NCBI RefSeq assembly: GCF_016495405.1
Contig: NZ_CP044522.1
Location: forward strand, 62,001 to 126,000
Length of the DNA: 64,000 nucleotides
Reading direction: 5' to 3'
Source of the DNA: Cobetia sp. cqz5-12
GTDB taxonomy: Bacteria > Pseudomonadota > Gammaproteobacteria > Pseudomonadales > Halomonadaceae
Shown here: piece after piece, positions 16,535 to 25,980 of the stretch
Numbering within the stretch: the stretch's first letter is position 1
How the letters are laid out: each line of letters opens with the position of its first letter
Made by a program: the position numbers and the translations under genes
The notes under the pieces: generated by a model
The model's database searches: none
What the model was told of the DNA's origin: nothing
What the model saw: only the letters and a program-made list of their open reading frames with translations

Positions 16535-18079
16535 ATGTCATTGGCAATGTTGCGCACGCGCGCGTCACTTGGTCTCGAGGCACCGGAAGTTCAGGTGGAG
16601 GTACACCTCTCCAACGGCTTGCCGGGTCTGTCCATCGTCGGCTTGCCGGAAGCGGCGGTGAAGGAGAGTCGCGAGCGGGTGCGCAGTGCGCTGCTCAATG
16701 CCGGCTTCGAATTTCCGGCGCGCCGTATCACGCTCAATCTGGCGCCAGCGGACCTCCCCAAGGAAGGCGGTCGCTTCGATCTGCCGATTGCGCTGGGGAT
16801 TCTGGTCGCCTCCGGGCAGATACCGGAAGAGGCCGTGGCAGCGATGGAGTGCCTCGGCGAGCTGGCGCTCGATGGCAGCATCCGTGCCGTCACCGGCGTG
16901 CTGCCAGCCGCACTCTGTTGTCGCAAGGCGGGGCGGACGCTGGTGGTACCGCGCGGCAATGCCGACGAGGCGGCGCTCGCCGAGGAGTTGGAGGTATTGG
17001 CGGTGGGCCATCTGCTGGAGTTGGTGGCCCACCTGCTGGGGCGCGAGCGCCTCACGCCGCATGTGTGCTCGATCATCCCCCAGGCGCGTCTGCCGGAGCC
17101 CGACCTGAGCGAAGTGCGTGGCCAGCATCAGGCGCGCAGGGCATTGGAGATCGCCGCGGCCGGCGGTCACAACCTGCTATTTGCTGGCCCGCCGGGCACC
17201 GGCAAGACGATGCTGGCCAGTCGCCTGTCCGGCATCCTGCCGCCACTGGGCGAGGGAGAAGCGTTGGAAGTCGCTGCGGTGCGCTCGGTATGTGGTCTGC
17301 CGATCATGGAGCGCTGGGGCCAGCGGCCATTCCGTGCTCCGCACCATACGGCCAGTGGGGTCGCGCTGGTGGGCGGTGGCTCCAAGCCGCGCCCGGGCGA
17401 GGTGTCGCTGGCGCATCATGGCGTGCTGTTTCTGGATGAGCTGGCGGAGTTCGACCGCGGCGTGCTCGAAGTGATGCGCGAGCCGCTGGAGAGCGGTCGT
17501 ATTCTGATCTCGCGCGCCAGCCATCAACGCCGTTTCCCGGCGCGCTTCCAGCTGGTCGCGGCGATGAATCCCTGCCCCTGCGGCTACCTCGGTGACAGTC
17601 GCCGCAATTGCAGCTGCACGCCGGCGCAGATCCAGCGCTATCAGGCGCGTCTGTCCGGCCCGTTGCTGGACCGTATCGACCTGCAGGTCGAGGTGCCGGG
17701 CCTGCCCGCCGAGGAGTTGACGTCCGCCACTCCTGGCGAGGCCTCGGCCGGCGTGCGCGAACGGGTGCTGGCAGCCCGCGCGCGCCAATTGGCACGCGGC
17801 GGCCTGAATGCCCATCTGGATACCCACGCGCTGGAAGCCGCCTGTCAGCTGGAAGACGGCGAGCGCCAGTGGCTGGCCGGCGTACTGTCACGGCTCAATC
17901 TCTCGGCGCGCGCCTATCACCGGGTGCTGCGTGTCGCGCTGACACTGAGTGATCTGATCGACCAGGACGGTGTGCAGCGGCCCCAGCTGATGGAGGCCAT
18001 CGGTTATCGCCAGCTGGACCGCATGATGGGCAGGGACCCGGCTCGCCCGGGTGCTAGCGCCCAGCAGCGCAGCGCCTGA
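16535..18079 (+). CDS. comM: YifB/ComM-family Mg-chelatase-like AAA+ ATPase
   Basis: A 514-residue hexameric helicase; ComM promotes branch migration during integration of transforming DNA. Residues 1-170 form the ChlI-like N-terminal domain (LRTRASLGLEAPEVQVEVHL, GLSIVGLPEAAVKESRERVR), followed by the AAA+ module with Walker A GPPGTGKT at 218-225 and Walker B LFLDEL, a cysteine cluster NPCPCGYLGD...CSC and the C-terminal Mg_chelatase domain. AGGGA precedes the ATG at 16535; earlier in-frame starts would add a non-conserved leader. Same neighbourhood as Pseudomonas comM. Confidence 0.9.
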   Translation: MSLAMLRTRASLGLEAPEVQVEVHLSNGLPGLSIVGLPEAAVKESRERVRSALLNAGFEFPARRITLNLAPADLPKEGGRFDLPIALGILVASGQIPEEAVAAMECLGELALDGSIRAVTGVLPAALCCRKAGRTLVVPRGNADEAALAEELEVLAVGHLLELVAHLLGRERLTPHVCSIIPQARLPEPDLSEVRGQHQARRALEIAAAGGHNLLFAGPPGTGKTMLASRLSGILPPLGEGEALEVAAVRSVCGLPIMERWGQRPFRAPHHTASGVALVGGGSKPRPGEVSLAHHGVLFLDELAEFDRGVLEVMREPLESGRILISRASHQRRFPARFQLVAAMNPCPCGYLGDSRRNCSCTPAQIQRYQARLSGPLLDRIDLQVEVPGLPAEELTSATPGEASAGVRERVLAARARQLARGGLNAHLDTHALEAACQLEDGERQWLAGVLSRLNLSARAYHRVLRVALTLSDLIDQDGVQRPQLMEAIGYRQLDRMMGRDPARPGASAQQRSA

Positions 18080-18115
18080 TGCCACCGGATCATGTTCTCG
18101 GCACTCTGCGAGGGT

Positions 18116-19174
18116 TCAGTAGGAGGGCCTGTCCGCGCCGGGAATGCCTTCACGAATCAGGCGTGAGAAGTCGCCGTCCGGATGATTGTCGGCGGCGATG
18201 GCGGCGGGGCTGATCAGGCTGCTGGCCTTGAGTTCCGCGAAGGGGGCAGCGTCACTCAGGGCGTCCTGGTCCGCGACATATTCCGGCAGATAGCCTGAGA
18301 GCAGCAGGCGGTAGTCCAGCGGCAGGCCGTCGGTCAGGCGCGTCATCATCGCGTAGACGAGGGTGGTGCAGTTGCTGGTGGCGGTGTTGTAGAAGCGTGG
18401 CTGAGTGCGCAATGCCTCGGCTTCGTCGACGTAGGCCAGCAGCAGCTCGCGGATCATCTCGCGCGGCATCTGCACCCGATAGAGGTGTACCTGCTCGCCG
18501 CGCACGTTGCTGCGCACGCGGATGATGTCGCGTTCGTCGGCGGCGATCACCGCCAGTTCGTACTGCTTGAACATGCCGCCGAGGGTCGAGAACTGCTCGG
18601 TGCGCTCCTTGCGGATCTCCACCGAGAAGGCCAGATAGCGGCCATCGGCAAAGCCGAAGCTGACCAGCGTATGGGCGATCTGCGGGCCCATCCAGTGACT
18701 GGTCAGCAGGTCCACCGAGGTCAGCTCCTCCAGCGGATAGTCGCGGCTTTCCCAGCGCGGCGTGTAATTCTCAATGCTGTGCCACACGAAATTGCGTACC
18801 TGCTCGAGATGCAGCACTTCACCCTGGGTGGCAGCCTCGTCCCGTGCTGGCGTGACCACCTGCCCCTCGACCAGATGCGCTACCTCCGGCGCCCAGTCGC
18901 GGTCCGCCCGAGGCGTGATGCTGGCCCACCAGGCAAGGCTTGCGACCAGCAGCATCAGGTAGCAGCCCATCAGCCGCCAGCGAATCGCGCTGGCCTGCGG
19001 CCACCACAGGGCAATCACGCACACGAGACTCAGCACCGCTGCGAGAGCAGCCACGATGGTGCGCAGGCCTTCCGGCCCCGGCAGCCGGAACCACAGTGCG
19101 GGCACCAGCCAGAGGCTCGCGCCCACCACGGCGAGGCTGCCCATGGCGCGGGCCGCGAGGCTTGCCAACGTCAT
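18116..19174 (-). CDS. DUF4105 domain membrane protein
   Basis: A 352-residue protein with about three N-terminal membrane helices (residues 1-90) followed by a DUF4105 domain. Conserved elements include VRNFVWHSIENYTPRWESRDY and the cysteine motif TSNCTTLVYAM near residue 280, which resembles a papain-like catalytic site; DUF4105 proteins have been proposed to be membrane-linked peptidase or amidase relatives, but no activity is established. It is the last gene of a minus-strand cluster, 24 bp after the HisC-like gene, so both are probably co-transcribed. Confidence 0.78.
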   Translation of the reverse strand: MTLASLAARAMGSLAVVGASLWLVPALWFRLPGPEGLRTIVAALAAVLSLVCVIALWWPQASAIRWRLMGCYLMLLVASLAWWASITPRADRDWAPEVAHLVEGQVVTPARDEAATQGEVLHLEQVRNFVWHSIENYTPRWESRDYPLEELTSVDLLTSHWMGPQIAHTLVSFGFADGRYLAFSVEIRKERTEQFSTLGGMFKQYELAVIAADERDIIRVRSNVRGEQVHLYRVQMPREMIRELLLAYVDEAEALRTQPRFYNTATSNCTTLVYAMMTRLTDGLPLDYRLLLSGYLPEYVADQDALSDAAPFAELKASSLISPAAIAADNHPDGDFSRLIREGIPGADRPSY

Positions 19175-19198
19175 CGCGAGGCCCTCACGCTAAATGGT

Positions 19199-20350
19199 TC
19201 ATGAACGGCGCTCTTCGGCGATGGCCTGCTCGAGACGCGCGAGACGGCCCGGCACCAGACTGTCTTCGAGTGTCGAGATACGCAGGATGTGGCCAAGCGA
19301 AGGATGCGGGGAGCGAGTGATCAGCACGCCCTGAGCCATCAGTTGCTGTTGCACTTGCGCTGCCAGCTCGGCGCTCTTGAGGCGCACGCAGAGGAAGTTG
19401 GTCGCGCTGGGCAGGACTTCCGCGCCCAGCGAGCGCAGATGCTCGGCGAGACGATCGCGACAATCGATGACGCCGGCGACATGCGCTGCCGCCTCTTCAG
19501 GGTGCGCCAGCAGTAGCTCACCTGCCGCCAGCGCCGGTGCACTCACGGCGTAGTGGATACGCACCTTGTTCAGCAGAGCGATGTCCTCGGGCTCGGCGAT
19601 CATGAAGCCGAGACGCAGGCCCGCCAGGCCATAGGCCTTGGAGAAGGTGCGCAGACGGAAGGTGCGCGCCATCGGCGCATGGTCGGCGTGGGCGGCATCC
19701 GGGCGGAAGTCGTGATAGGCCTCGTCCAGCAGCAGGCTGCAGTTCTCCGGCAGGGCGTCGCACAGGGCGCGTACATCGGCGTCAGAATGCAGATGGCCGC
19801 TGGGGTTGTCAGGGTTGGCGAGATAGACGACGCGGGCATCGTGTTGCCTTGCCGCAGCGAGCAGCGCCGCGAGGTCCGGTGCCAGTCGCGACGATGAGGT
19901 GTCATCAGCCGTGGCGAAGCTCTCGTCGTAGGGCACCTCGATGACCTCGGCACCCAGCCCGCGGGCAAAGTACGCCAGGGTCGGATAGGTGCCGGCGCTG
20001 GTGATCACGCACTCGCCCGCACAGACGGTGGCGCGCATCACCAGTGCCAGCAGGCTGTCGGCACCGGCGTCGACCAGCAGGTTCTCGTACGCGACTCCCA
20101 GACGCTCAGCCAGTTGCTGGCGCAGTTGCCAGGCATCGGCGTCGGCATAGCTGCGACTCAGGTCGGCCAGCGCAGTGCCCAGCGCGCCACCCAGCGTATG
20201 GTGCGGCATGTCGAGCCCTTCGTTGGAGCCATACTGATACGGCAGCGCGTGTCCCAGTCTGCGTTCCAGCGCCTTGATGCCGGGGAACGGGTTATGCGGC
20301 CCATCCTGATAGAGGTGGGCAAGAAAGCGACGGGGACTGGCGGTGGTCAT
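19199..20350 (-). CDS. HisC-like PLP aminotransferase
   Basis: A 383-residue fold-type I aminotransferase of the histidinol-phosphate aminotransferase group. It shows NPDNPSG at 179-185, DEAY at 209-212, the PLP lysine K238 in TFSKAYGL and the phosphate-contacting R246 in GLRLGF. It may convert histidinol phosphate or an aromatic or related amino acid; no other his genes are nearby, so a dedicated histidine role is uncertain and I give no symbol. GGAG precedes the ATG at 20350. It sits between a lipoprotein gene (85 bp upstream) and the DUF4105 gene. Confidence 0.85.
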   Translation of the reverse strand: MTTASPRRFLAHLYQDGPHNPFPGIKALERRLGHALPYQYGSNEGLDMPHHTLGGALGTALADLSRSYADADAWQLRQQLAERLGVAYENLLVDAGADSLLALVMRATVCAGECVITSAGTYPTLAYFARGLGAEVIEVPYDESFATADDTSSSRLAPDLAALLAAARQHDARVVYLANPDNPSGHLHSDADVRALCDALPENCSLLLDEAYHDFRPDAAHADHAPMARTFRLRTFSKAYGLAGLRLGFMIAEPEDIALLNKVRIHYAVSAPALAAGELLLAHPEEAAAHVAGVIDCRDRLAEHLRSLGAEVLPSATNFLCVRLKSAELAAQVQQQLMAQGVLITRSPHPSLGHILRISTLEDSLVPGRLARLEQAIAEERRS

Positions 20351-20435
20351 GTTGGCTCCGGAAAAGCAGAAAACGATAAAGGGCGCATCAAGGGTGGCGA
20401 GTGGCTCCGGCGCAGCAGGGCTCAGGGCTTGAAGC

Positions 20436-20963
20436 TCAGGGCTCAGGAGGATTGCGCGCCAGTGACTCGAGGGCTGCCTGGTCGAAGGCGCCGCTCAGGG
20501 TGAAGGTGCGCGTCTCATTGCGCTCGGCGCTGGCGCTGCGGACCAGCGTCAGCTGCAGCTGATACGGCTGCAGGATGCGGTCTGACAAGGTCAGTGCGAC
20601 GCCGCTGGCCTCGAGGGTGGTTTCGAGACGCCACTGGCGGCTATCGACGGCGGGGCGGTCAGTGCTCCAGTTGAGCACCTGAGGCCCGTTCTTGAGCGCC
20701 AGCAGTGCGCGGGTCAGCGCCTCGTTCAGCGCTCCCGGGTTGGCCTGCAGCGTGGCATCCACCTCGGGCGGCGCGAGCAGCAATACCTGTTGCTCGAGCG
20801 GGGGAGTCCAACGCTGCTCGGCGATCAGGCGCGCCGCGCTCTGGCCGAGACCATAGATGGGATCGCGTTCGGCACGTGGCACCTGGTCCAGGCTCATGCA
20901 GCCCGCCAGCGTGGAGAGTAGCAGGGCCGCGGCCAGCATGGGCAGGCGATGCATGGCCATCAT
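20436..20963 (-). CDS. Predicted lipoprotein, unrecognised family
   Basis: A 175-residue protein with a short hydrophobic signal and a lipobox ending LSTLAGC near residue 22, so it is probably lipidated and periplasmic. The rest is alpha/beta in character with no motif I recognise. The start codon overlaps the stop of the upstream alpha/beta hydrolase gene as ATGA, which implies translational coupling; in-frame ATGs three and nine bases later are alternatives. Membership in a coupled operon with the hydrolase is the only functional clue. Confidence 0.65.
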   Translation of the reverse strand: MMAMHRLPMLAAALLLSTLAGCMSLDQVPRAERDPIYGLGQSAARLIAEQRWTPPLEQQVLLLAPPEVDATLQANPGALNEALTRALLALKNGPQVLNWSTDRPAVDSRQWRLETTLEASGVALTLSDRILQPYQLQLTLVRSASAERNETRTFTLSGAFDQAALESLARNPPEP

Positions 20964-21952
20964 GCCGTGCGCCCCTGCTGCGGCAGGTCTGACGGGCGCT
21001 GCGACAGAGCATCGAGGAAGGCGTCCAGCTCGGCGAACAGCTCCTGGCGAATCGGCTCGGCTTCATTGACCAGATGGTGCTGGGCCTCGGGGTGGCGGTA
21101 GATGCGCGCATTGGGGAACTTGCTGGCCAACACGCCGAGATTCCATTGCCAATCGACGGTGGTGTCCTGTTCGCCCTGCAGGATCAGGGTCGGCAGAGAA
21201 CAGGGTGGCAGGGCGCGCAGACGGGGAATCCATTCCCGCATCGCCGTCACCCACTTCACCGCGAGGCGATCAGCCTGCAGCGGATCATTGGTGCTGAGAA
21301 ACTCGTAGAAGTCCACATCGTTGGTGTTCGCGCGGTACTTGCGCGGAATGGAATCGATGAAGGGGCGCGCCATGCTGTGCAACCAGCGTGACTGCGACCA
21401 GCCCCACGGCCGTACCAGCGGTGCGAGCAGGGCGATTCCCTGCCAACGCGATTCATCGCCGCGCATCAGGGCGTCGGTGGCCAGCACCGAACCGCCGGTG
21501 CTCTGGCCGATGCCGAACCACGGGTGCGGCGCCAGGCTGTGGTCTTCCAGGTAATCCTGGAAGGCCTGCAGGCAGCCGACATAGTCGCCGAAGTCATCGA
21601 TGGAGGCGGGCTCGCCGGATGACAGGCCGTGCCCCGGCAGGTCCCACAAGGCGACCTGCCAGCCGTTGCGCAGCAGGTGCGCCAGCAGATGACGATAGAG
21701 GGCGAGGTGATCGAAGTAGCCGTGGACCACGAAGACGGTGCCGCGCGGCTTGCGCGGTGTCCACAGCTGGGCCCACAGGCGAAAGCCCCCGGCCTCCAGG
21801 TGGCCGGCATGCACGGCGATGTCCTCGCTGCGCAGCGCATCGAGACCGTAATGGCCCAGGTAACGCTCCAGTGGACTGGACGTCTGGCCCGGCAGCATGT
21901 CAGGCAGGCGGATAAAGGGGCCGTGGTCGAGCAGTTCACTGAAATCGGGCAT
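20960..21952 (-). CDS. Alpha/beta hydrolase, monoacylglycerol-lipase-like
   Basis: A 330-residue serine hydrolase with the serine-aminopeptidase S33/hydrolase_4 fold: oxyanion region VFVVHGYFDH, GHG in LPGHGLSSG, nucleophile elbow GQSTGG, an aspartate in LQGEQDTTVDW and the final histidine in PEAQHHLVNE. It probably cleaves esters or acylglycerols; the substrate is unknown. GGAG at the correct distance favours the ATG at 21952 over in-frame ATGs at 21958 and 21964. First gene of the hydrolase-lipoprotein pair, divergent from glcB. Confidence 0.8.
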   Translation of the reverse strand: MPDFSELLDHGPFIRLPDMLPGQTSSPLERYLGHYGLDALRSEDIAVHAGHLEAGGFRLWAQLWTPRKPRGTVFVVHGYFDHLALYRHLLAHLLRNGWQVALWDLPGHGLSSGEPASIDDFGDYVGCLQAFQDYLEDHSLAPHPWFGIGQSTGGSVLATDALMRGDESRWQGIALLAPLVRPWGWSQSRWLHSMARPFIDSIPRKYRANTNDVDFYEFLSTNDPLQADRLAVKWVTAMREWIPRLRALPPCSLPTLILQGEQDTTVDWQWNLGVLASKFPNARIYRHPEAQHHLVNEAEPIRQELFAELDAFLDALSQRPSDLPQQGRTA

Positions 21953-22360
21953 GGTCATCTCCATAATGCTGCCATGCTAGCGGCTGGCGCGGCTGCGAGC
22001 TACACAAAGAACAGTGTTTCTTCACTGTTTTCCCCGCCTGTCGCCGAGCAACAACAGCGACGCGGAATCAACGCTGGGCGGGTAATCGGGCTCCATGAGC
22101 TTGTTCATTGGTCATAGCAGTCCTTTCGCCGGCCTCGCCATCGGGTATGGTGATGGGATTCGTCCCCGCCCGGCAGGTATCAGCGTCTTCCTGCCCGGCG
22201 CCTCGATGGCTCACGCTGGTCGGGCAGTTGCGCGTCAGCAGTCGCGTCAAACGCCGCGCCAGTGAGTGCCGTCTGGCGAAAATCCTTTTGAACACCACTG
22301 CTTGCAGTGTTGTCAGCCGTTGAGGGTTTCCAGCGATTCGTTTTCAGGGAGAGCAAACGC
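21953..22360. other. Control gap between hydrolase gene and glcB
   Basis: A 408-bp gap between divergent genes. It contains AACAGTG-TTTCTT-CACTGTT (22010-22029), a 7-bp inverted repeat followed by Ts, and the palindrome CACTGC-TT-GCAGTG (22296-22309) 52 bp before the glcB start. Both share the CAGTG/CACTG core and could be operators. No gene is supportable in between. Confidence 0.4.
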
Positions 22361-24541
22361 ATGACCGACCGTATTCAACTTCAGCGCCTGGCCATCGACG
22401 CCAGCCTGCACCGTTTCATCGAGCAGGAAGCGCTGCCGGGCACAGGGATCGCGCCGGAGACCTTCTGGGCGGGTGTCGATTCACTGCTGCACGAACTGGC
22501 ACCGCGCAACCGCGAACTGCTGGCGACCCGCGATCAGCTGCAGAGCGAGATCGATGCCTGGCACCGCGAGCATCCGGGCAAGGTAGACCTCGAGGCCTAC
22601 AAGGCGTTTCTGCACAAGATCGGCTATCTGCTGCCGGAGCCGAACACGGTCGAAGCCAGCACCGCCTTCGTGGATAGCGAGATCTGTCAGCAGGCCGGCC
22701 CGCAGCTGGTGGTGCCGGTGATGAATGCCCGCTACGCCCTGAATGCCGCCAATGCGCGCTGGGGCTCCCTCTATGATGCGCTCTACGGCACCGACGCGAT
22801 CAGCGAGGAAGATGGCGCCGAGCGTGGCAAGGACTACAACCCGGCGCGCGGCGCCAAGGTCGTCGCCTATGCGCGCCAGGTGCTGGATACCGTCGCGCCG
22901 CTGGCTGGCGGCAGTCACCACGACAGCGAAGGCTACACGATTCGCGATGGCCATCTGCTGGTGCGTGCCGGAGGACGTGATCTCAGCCTCAAGTCGCCGG
23001 AACGCTTCCTCGGCTATCGCGGCGACGAAAGCGCGCCGAGCGCGATCATCTTCGCCCACAACGGCCTGCACGCCGAGCTGGTGATCGATGCCGAGCACCC
23101 CATCGGCAAGACTGATCCCGCCAACGTCAGTGACCTGATCATGGAGGCCGCGCTCTCCACCATCATGGACTGCGAGGACTCGGTGGCCGCCGTCGATGCC
23201 GAAGACAAGGTGACGGTCTATCGCAACTGGCTGGGCCTGATGAAGGGCGACCTGACCGAGACGCTGGAGAAGAATGGCCGCAGCATGACGCGCAAGCTGA
23301 ATGCGGACCGCGAATACACCGGCGCCGATGGCACCACGCGCGTGCTGCATGGTCGCTCGCTGATGCTGATTCGCAACGTCGGCCATCTGATGACCAATCC
23401 GGCCATCCTGCTCGAAGACGGCAGCGAAGCACCGGAAGGCATCATGGATGCCATCTTCACCAGCCTGATCGCGCTGCACGACCTAAAGGGCGACAAGCAG
23501 GACCGCGGCGGCATCTGCAACTCGCGTACCGGCTCCGTCTACATCGTCAAGCCCAAGATGCATGGCCCCGAGGAAGTCGCCTTCGCCGATGAGCTGTTCG
23601 CGCGGGTCGAGCAGCTGCTGGGGCTGCCGGGCTCCACGCTCAAGATGGGTATCATGGATGAGGAGCGCCGCACCACTGTCAACCTCAAGGCCTGCATCGC
23701 GGCCGCCAGTTCCCGCGTGGCCTTCATCAACACCGGCTTCCTGGACCGCACCGGTGACGAGATGCACACCTCGATGGAAGCTGGCCCGATGCTGCGCAAG
23801 GGCGACATGAAGGGCGCCGCCTGGATTCAGGCCTATGAGAAATGGAACGTGGATGTCGGCCTGGAATGCGGCCTGCGTGGACGCGCCCAGATCGGCAAGG
23901 GCATGTGGGCCATGCCCGACCTGATGGCCGCGATGCTGGAACAGAAGATCGGCCATCCGCGCGCCGGCGCCAATACTGCCTGGGTGCCGTCACCGACCGC
24001 CGCCGTGCTGCATGCGCTGCACTATCACCAGGTCTCGGTGAAGGATGTGCAGCATGATCTGCTCAGCCGTCCGCGTGCCAGCCTCGATGACCTGCTGACC
24101 ATCCCGCTGGAGCTCGATCCCCAGTGGAGTGCCGAGGAGATCCAGGCCGAGCTGGACAACAATGCCCAGGGGATTCTCGGCTATGTGGTGCGCTGGATCG
24201 ATCACGGCACCGGCTGCTCCAAGGTACCGGACATCCACGATGTCGGTCTGATGGAAGACCGCGCCACGCTGCGTATCTCCAGCCAGCACATCGCCAACTG
24301 GCTGCATCACGGCATCGTCGACAGTGCCCAGGTGCAGGACACGCTGGAGCGCATGGCCGGCGTGGTGGACCGCCAGAATGCCGCGGACTCCAGCTATCAG
24401 GCGATGACGGATGACCTCGAGGGCTCCATCGCCTTCCAGGCCGCCTGCGAGCTGGTCTTCCAGGGGCGCGTGCAGCCGAGTGGCTACACCGAGCCGGTCC
24501 TGCATCGCCGTCGTCTCGAGAAAAAGCAGCAGGCGCGCTGA
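22361..24541 (+). CDS. glcB: Malate synthase G
   Basis: Condenses glyoxylate with acetyl-CoA to malate, for growth on acetate, glycolate or fatty acids. The 726-residue length is that of the monomeric G isoform. Visible signatures include [17 protein letters not shown] (acidic metal-binding region), [36 protein letters not shown], and [28 protein letters not shown] precedes the ATG at 22361; the longer frame to 22307 has no ribosome site. Monocistronic, with a strong stem-loop after the stop. No glycolate oxidase genes are adjacent, unlike in the E. coli glc operon. Confidence 0.95.
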   Translation: MTDRIQLQRLAIDASLHRFIEQEALPGTGIAPETFWAGVDSLLHELAPRNRELLATRDQLQSEIDAWHREHPGKVDLEAYKAFLHKIGYLLPEPNTVEASTAFVDSEICQQAGPQLVVPVMNARYALNAANARWGSLYDALYGTDAISEEDGAERGKDYNPARGAKVVAYARQVLDTVAPLAGGSHHDSEGYTIRDGHLLVRAGGRDLSLKSPERFLGYRGDESAPSAIIFAHNGLHAELVIDAEHPIGKTDPANVSDLIMEAALSTIMDCEDSVAAVDAEDKVTVYRNWLGLMKGDLTETLEKNGRSMTRKLNADREYTGADGTTRVLHGRSLMLIRNVGHLMTNPAILLEDGSEAPEGIMDAIFTSLIALHDLKGDKQDRGGICNSRTGSVYIVKPKMHGPEEVAFADELFARVEQLLGLPGSTLKMGIMDEERRTTVNLKACIAAASSRVAFINTGFLDRTGDEMHTSMEAGPMLRKGDMKGAAWIQAYEKWNVDVGLECGLRGRAQIGKGMWAMPDLMAAMLEQKIGHPRAGANTAWVPSPTAAVLHALHYHQVSVKDVQHDLLSRPRASLDDLLTIPLELDPQWSAEEIQAELDNNAQGILGYVVRWIDHGTGCSKVPDIHDVGLMEDRATLRISSQHIANWLHHGIVDSAQVQDTLERMAGVVDRQNAADSSYQAMTDDLEGSIAFQAACELVFQGRVQPSGYTEPVLHRRRLEKKQQAR

Positions 24542-24572
24542 TCACAGGGCGGCTGACGGCAGGAAACACTGA

Positions 24573-24609
24573 AGACAACAACGGCGACCCTGGGTCGCCG
24601 TTGTTGTCT
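24573..24609 (+). terminator. Stem-loop after glcB
   Basis: An 18-base arm beginning AGACAACAACGGCG is perfectly complementary to 24592-24609 with almost no loop, 31 bp after glcB. There is no T-tract beyond the second arm, but its size suggests a 3'-end structure. Confidence 0.7.
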
Positions 24610-24738
24610 GTCGCCGAGCAGGAATTGCCCAGCCATTATTTTGCCAGACGCATGTTTCCCGAGACCGCATTTGCCGCTAGCCTTGCCCCAGAAACCGCGT
24701 AACCGCGCGATCGGACCCAGTGTGTCGAGGAGAATGTC

Positions 24739-25155
24739 ATGCCCGTGATGAGCGCCGCCGCCATCGAGGATTTCCTCGATGAAGTCTTCCCCCAGCGTCT
24801 GGGCACCATCGAGGCCGTCGGCGATCGCTGGGCGACCATGGGGTTGGCCATCGAGGATGAGCACCTGCGTCCTGGCAGCTGCGTGTCCGGACCGACGATG
24901 ATGGCGCTGGCGGATGTCTGCCTGTATGTCGCGATTCTCGGCGAGATCGGCCCGGAGCCGATGGCCGTCACCAGTGATCTCAGCATCCACTTTCTGCGTC
25001 GCGCGCGCGGCGACCGCGACCTGATGGCCACCGCGCGTATTCGCAAGCTGGGCCGGCGGCTGGCTGTCGGCGAGATCGAGCTTTACAGCCACGGTGACAC
25101 CGACCCGGTCGCCATCGTGACCGCGACCTATACCTTGCCGGACAGCGATGACTGA
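24739..25155 (+). CDS. PaaI-family hotdog thioesterase
   Basis: A 138-residue single hotdog-fold protein. The family shows a helix with Gly/Ser followed by an active-site acidic residue; here SGPTMMALADVCLYVAILGE (near residues 50-70) supplies the catalytic Asp and VTSDLSIHFLRRARGDRDL the following strand. Likely hydrolyses an acyl-CoA; substrate unknown. GAGGAGA precedes the ATG at 24739. It stands alone between glcB and a convergent DUF423 gene. Confidence 0.8.
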   Translation: MPVMSAAAIEDFLDEVFPQRLGTIEAVGDRWATMGLAIEDEHLRPGSCVSGPTMMALADVCLYVAILGEIGPEPMAVTSDLSIHFLRRARGDRDLMATARIRKLGRRLAVGEIELYSHGDTDPVAIVTATYTLPDSDD

Positions 25156-25181
25156 CCTCGGCAGCGTCACGGGAAGGCGCG

Positions 25182-25607
25182 CTACAGCTTGTTGATGTCC
25201 TTCTCCTCGCTGCCGCGCTGACGCCAGCCGGTGACGGCCAGGCTCAGCCAGCCGGCGATCAGCAGCAGGCCGCCGATGGGTGTGATGATGCCCAGCTGGG
25301 TGCGCGCCGTGGTCGCCAGGGCATACAGCGACCCCGAGAACATCAGGATGCCGGCGGCCCACAGCCCCAGCGTCAGCATCTGGCCGCGCAGCGGCTGCAC
25401 CGAGCGCCAGGCGAGTACCCCGACCGCCGCCAGCACGTGCCACATCTGATAGCGGACGCCGGTCTCGAACACGCGCAGCATGTCCGCGCTCAGGGTGCCG
25501 CGCAGGCCATGGCTGGCGAAGGCACCCAGCGCGACGGTGGACATGCCGGCCAGTCCCATGGCCAGCCACCAGTGGCGGGAGTGGGAGTCGTTGTGACGCA
25601 TAGACAT
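25182..25607 (-). CDS. DUF423 (YgdD-type) membrane protein
   Basis: A 141-residue integral membrane protein with four predicted helices. Typical of the DUF423/YgdD family are the N-terminal GLAGMSTVALGAFASHGLRG, FETGVRYQMWHVLA, and SGSLYALATT...GIITPIGGLLLIAGW. The function is unknown. AAGGA precedes the ATG at 25607, and a second ATG two codons later is possible. It converges with the thioesterase gene and diverges from thiS. Confidence 0.85.
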   Translation of the reverse strand: MSMRHNDSHSRHWWLAMGLAGMSTVALGAFASHGLRGTLSADMLRVFETGVRYQMWHVLAAVGVLAWRSVQPLRGQMLTLGLWAAGILMFSGSLYALATTARTQLGIITPIGGLLLIAGWLSLAVTGWRQRGSEEKDINKL

Positions 25608-25700
25608 TAATTCCTTGAGGGCAGATGGCGCGGCACGATGTGCCTACGCCTGCACACGTAAAGCCGCTACAATAGCGGCCTCTTTTCGCGGGAGGACAGC

Positions 25701-25901
25701 ATGCAGATACAGCTCAACGGTGAAGACCACGTGGTGACGGACGACACGACGATTGCCGCTCTGGTCGAGAGTCTCGGTCTCCAGGGCCGCCGACTGGCAG
25801 TGGAACGCAATGAAGACATCGTGCCACGTAGCGCGCACGCCGACACCCGTCTGCATGCCGGTGACCGCATCGAGATCGTCCATGCCATCGGTGGTGGCTG
25901 A
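25701..25901 (+). CDS. thiS: Sulfur carrier protein ThiS
   Basis: A 66-residue ubiquitin-fold protein whose C-terminal Gly-Gly (ending AIGGG) is adenylated and thiocarboxylated to donate sulfur for the thiazole of thiamine. VVTDDTTIAALVESLGL and RNEDIVPRS match the family. The gene follows GGGAGGACAGC and a -10-like TACAAT (25668-25673) set in a small hairpin, with no riboswitch visible. It is 79 bp upstream of thiG, the usual pairing in Pseudomonas relatives. Confidence 0.92.
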   Translation: MQIQLNGEDHVVTDDTTIAALVESLGLQGRRLAVERNEDIVPRSAHADTRLHAGDRIEIVHAIGGG

Positions 25902-25980
25902 TCCGTCCTGTTTCCAGGAGTGACACTTTTCACTACTCGCTCGCGCTCAGCGCGTTCACGTCCAGCTCGATGAGGTCATC

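Noticed and set aside
25608..25700. Possible TPP riboswitch upstream of thiS
   Set aside because: The gap is only 93 bp and lacks the conserved CTGAGA and ACCTGA segments of the thi element.
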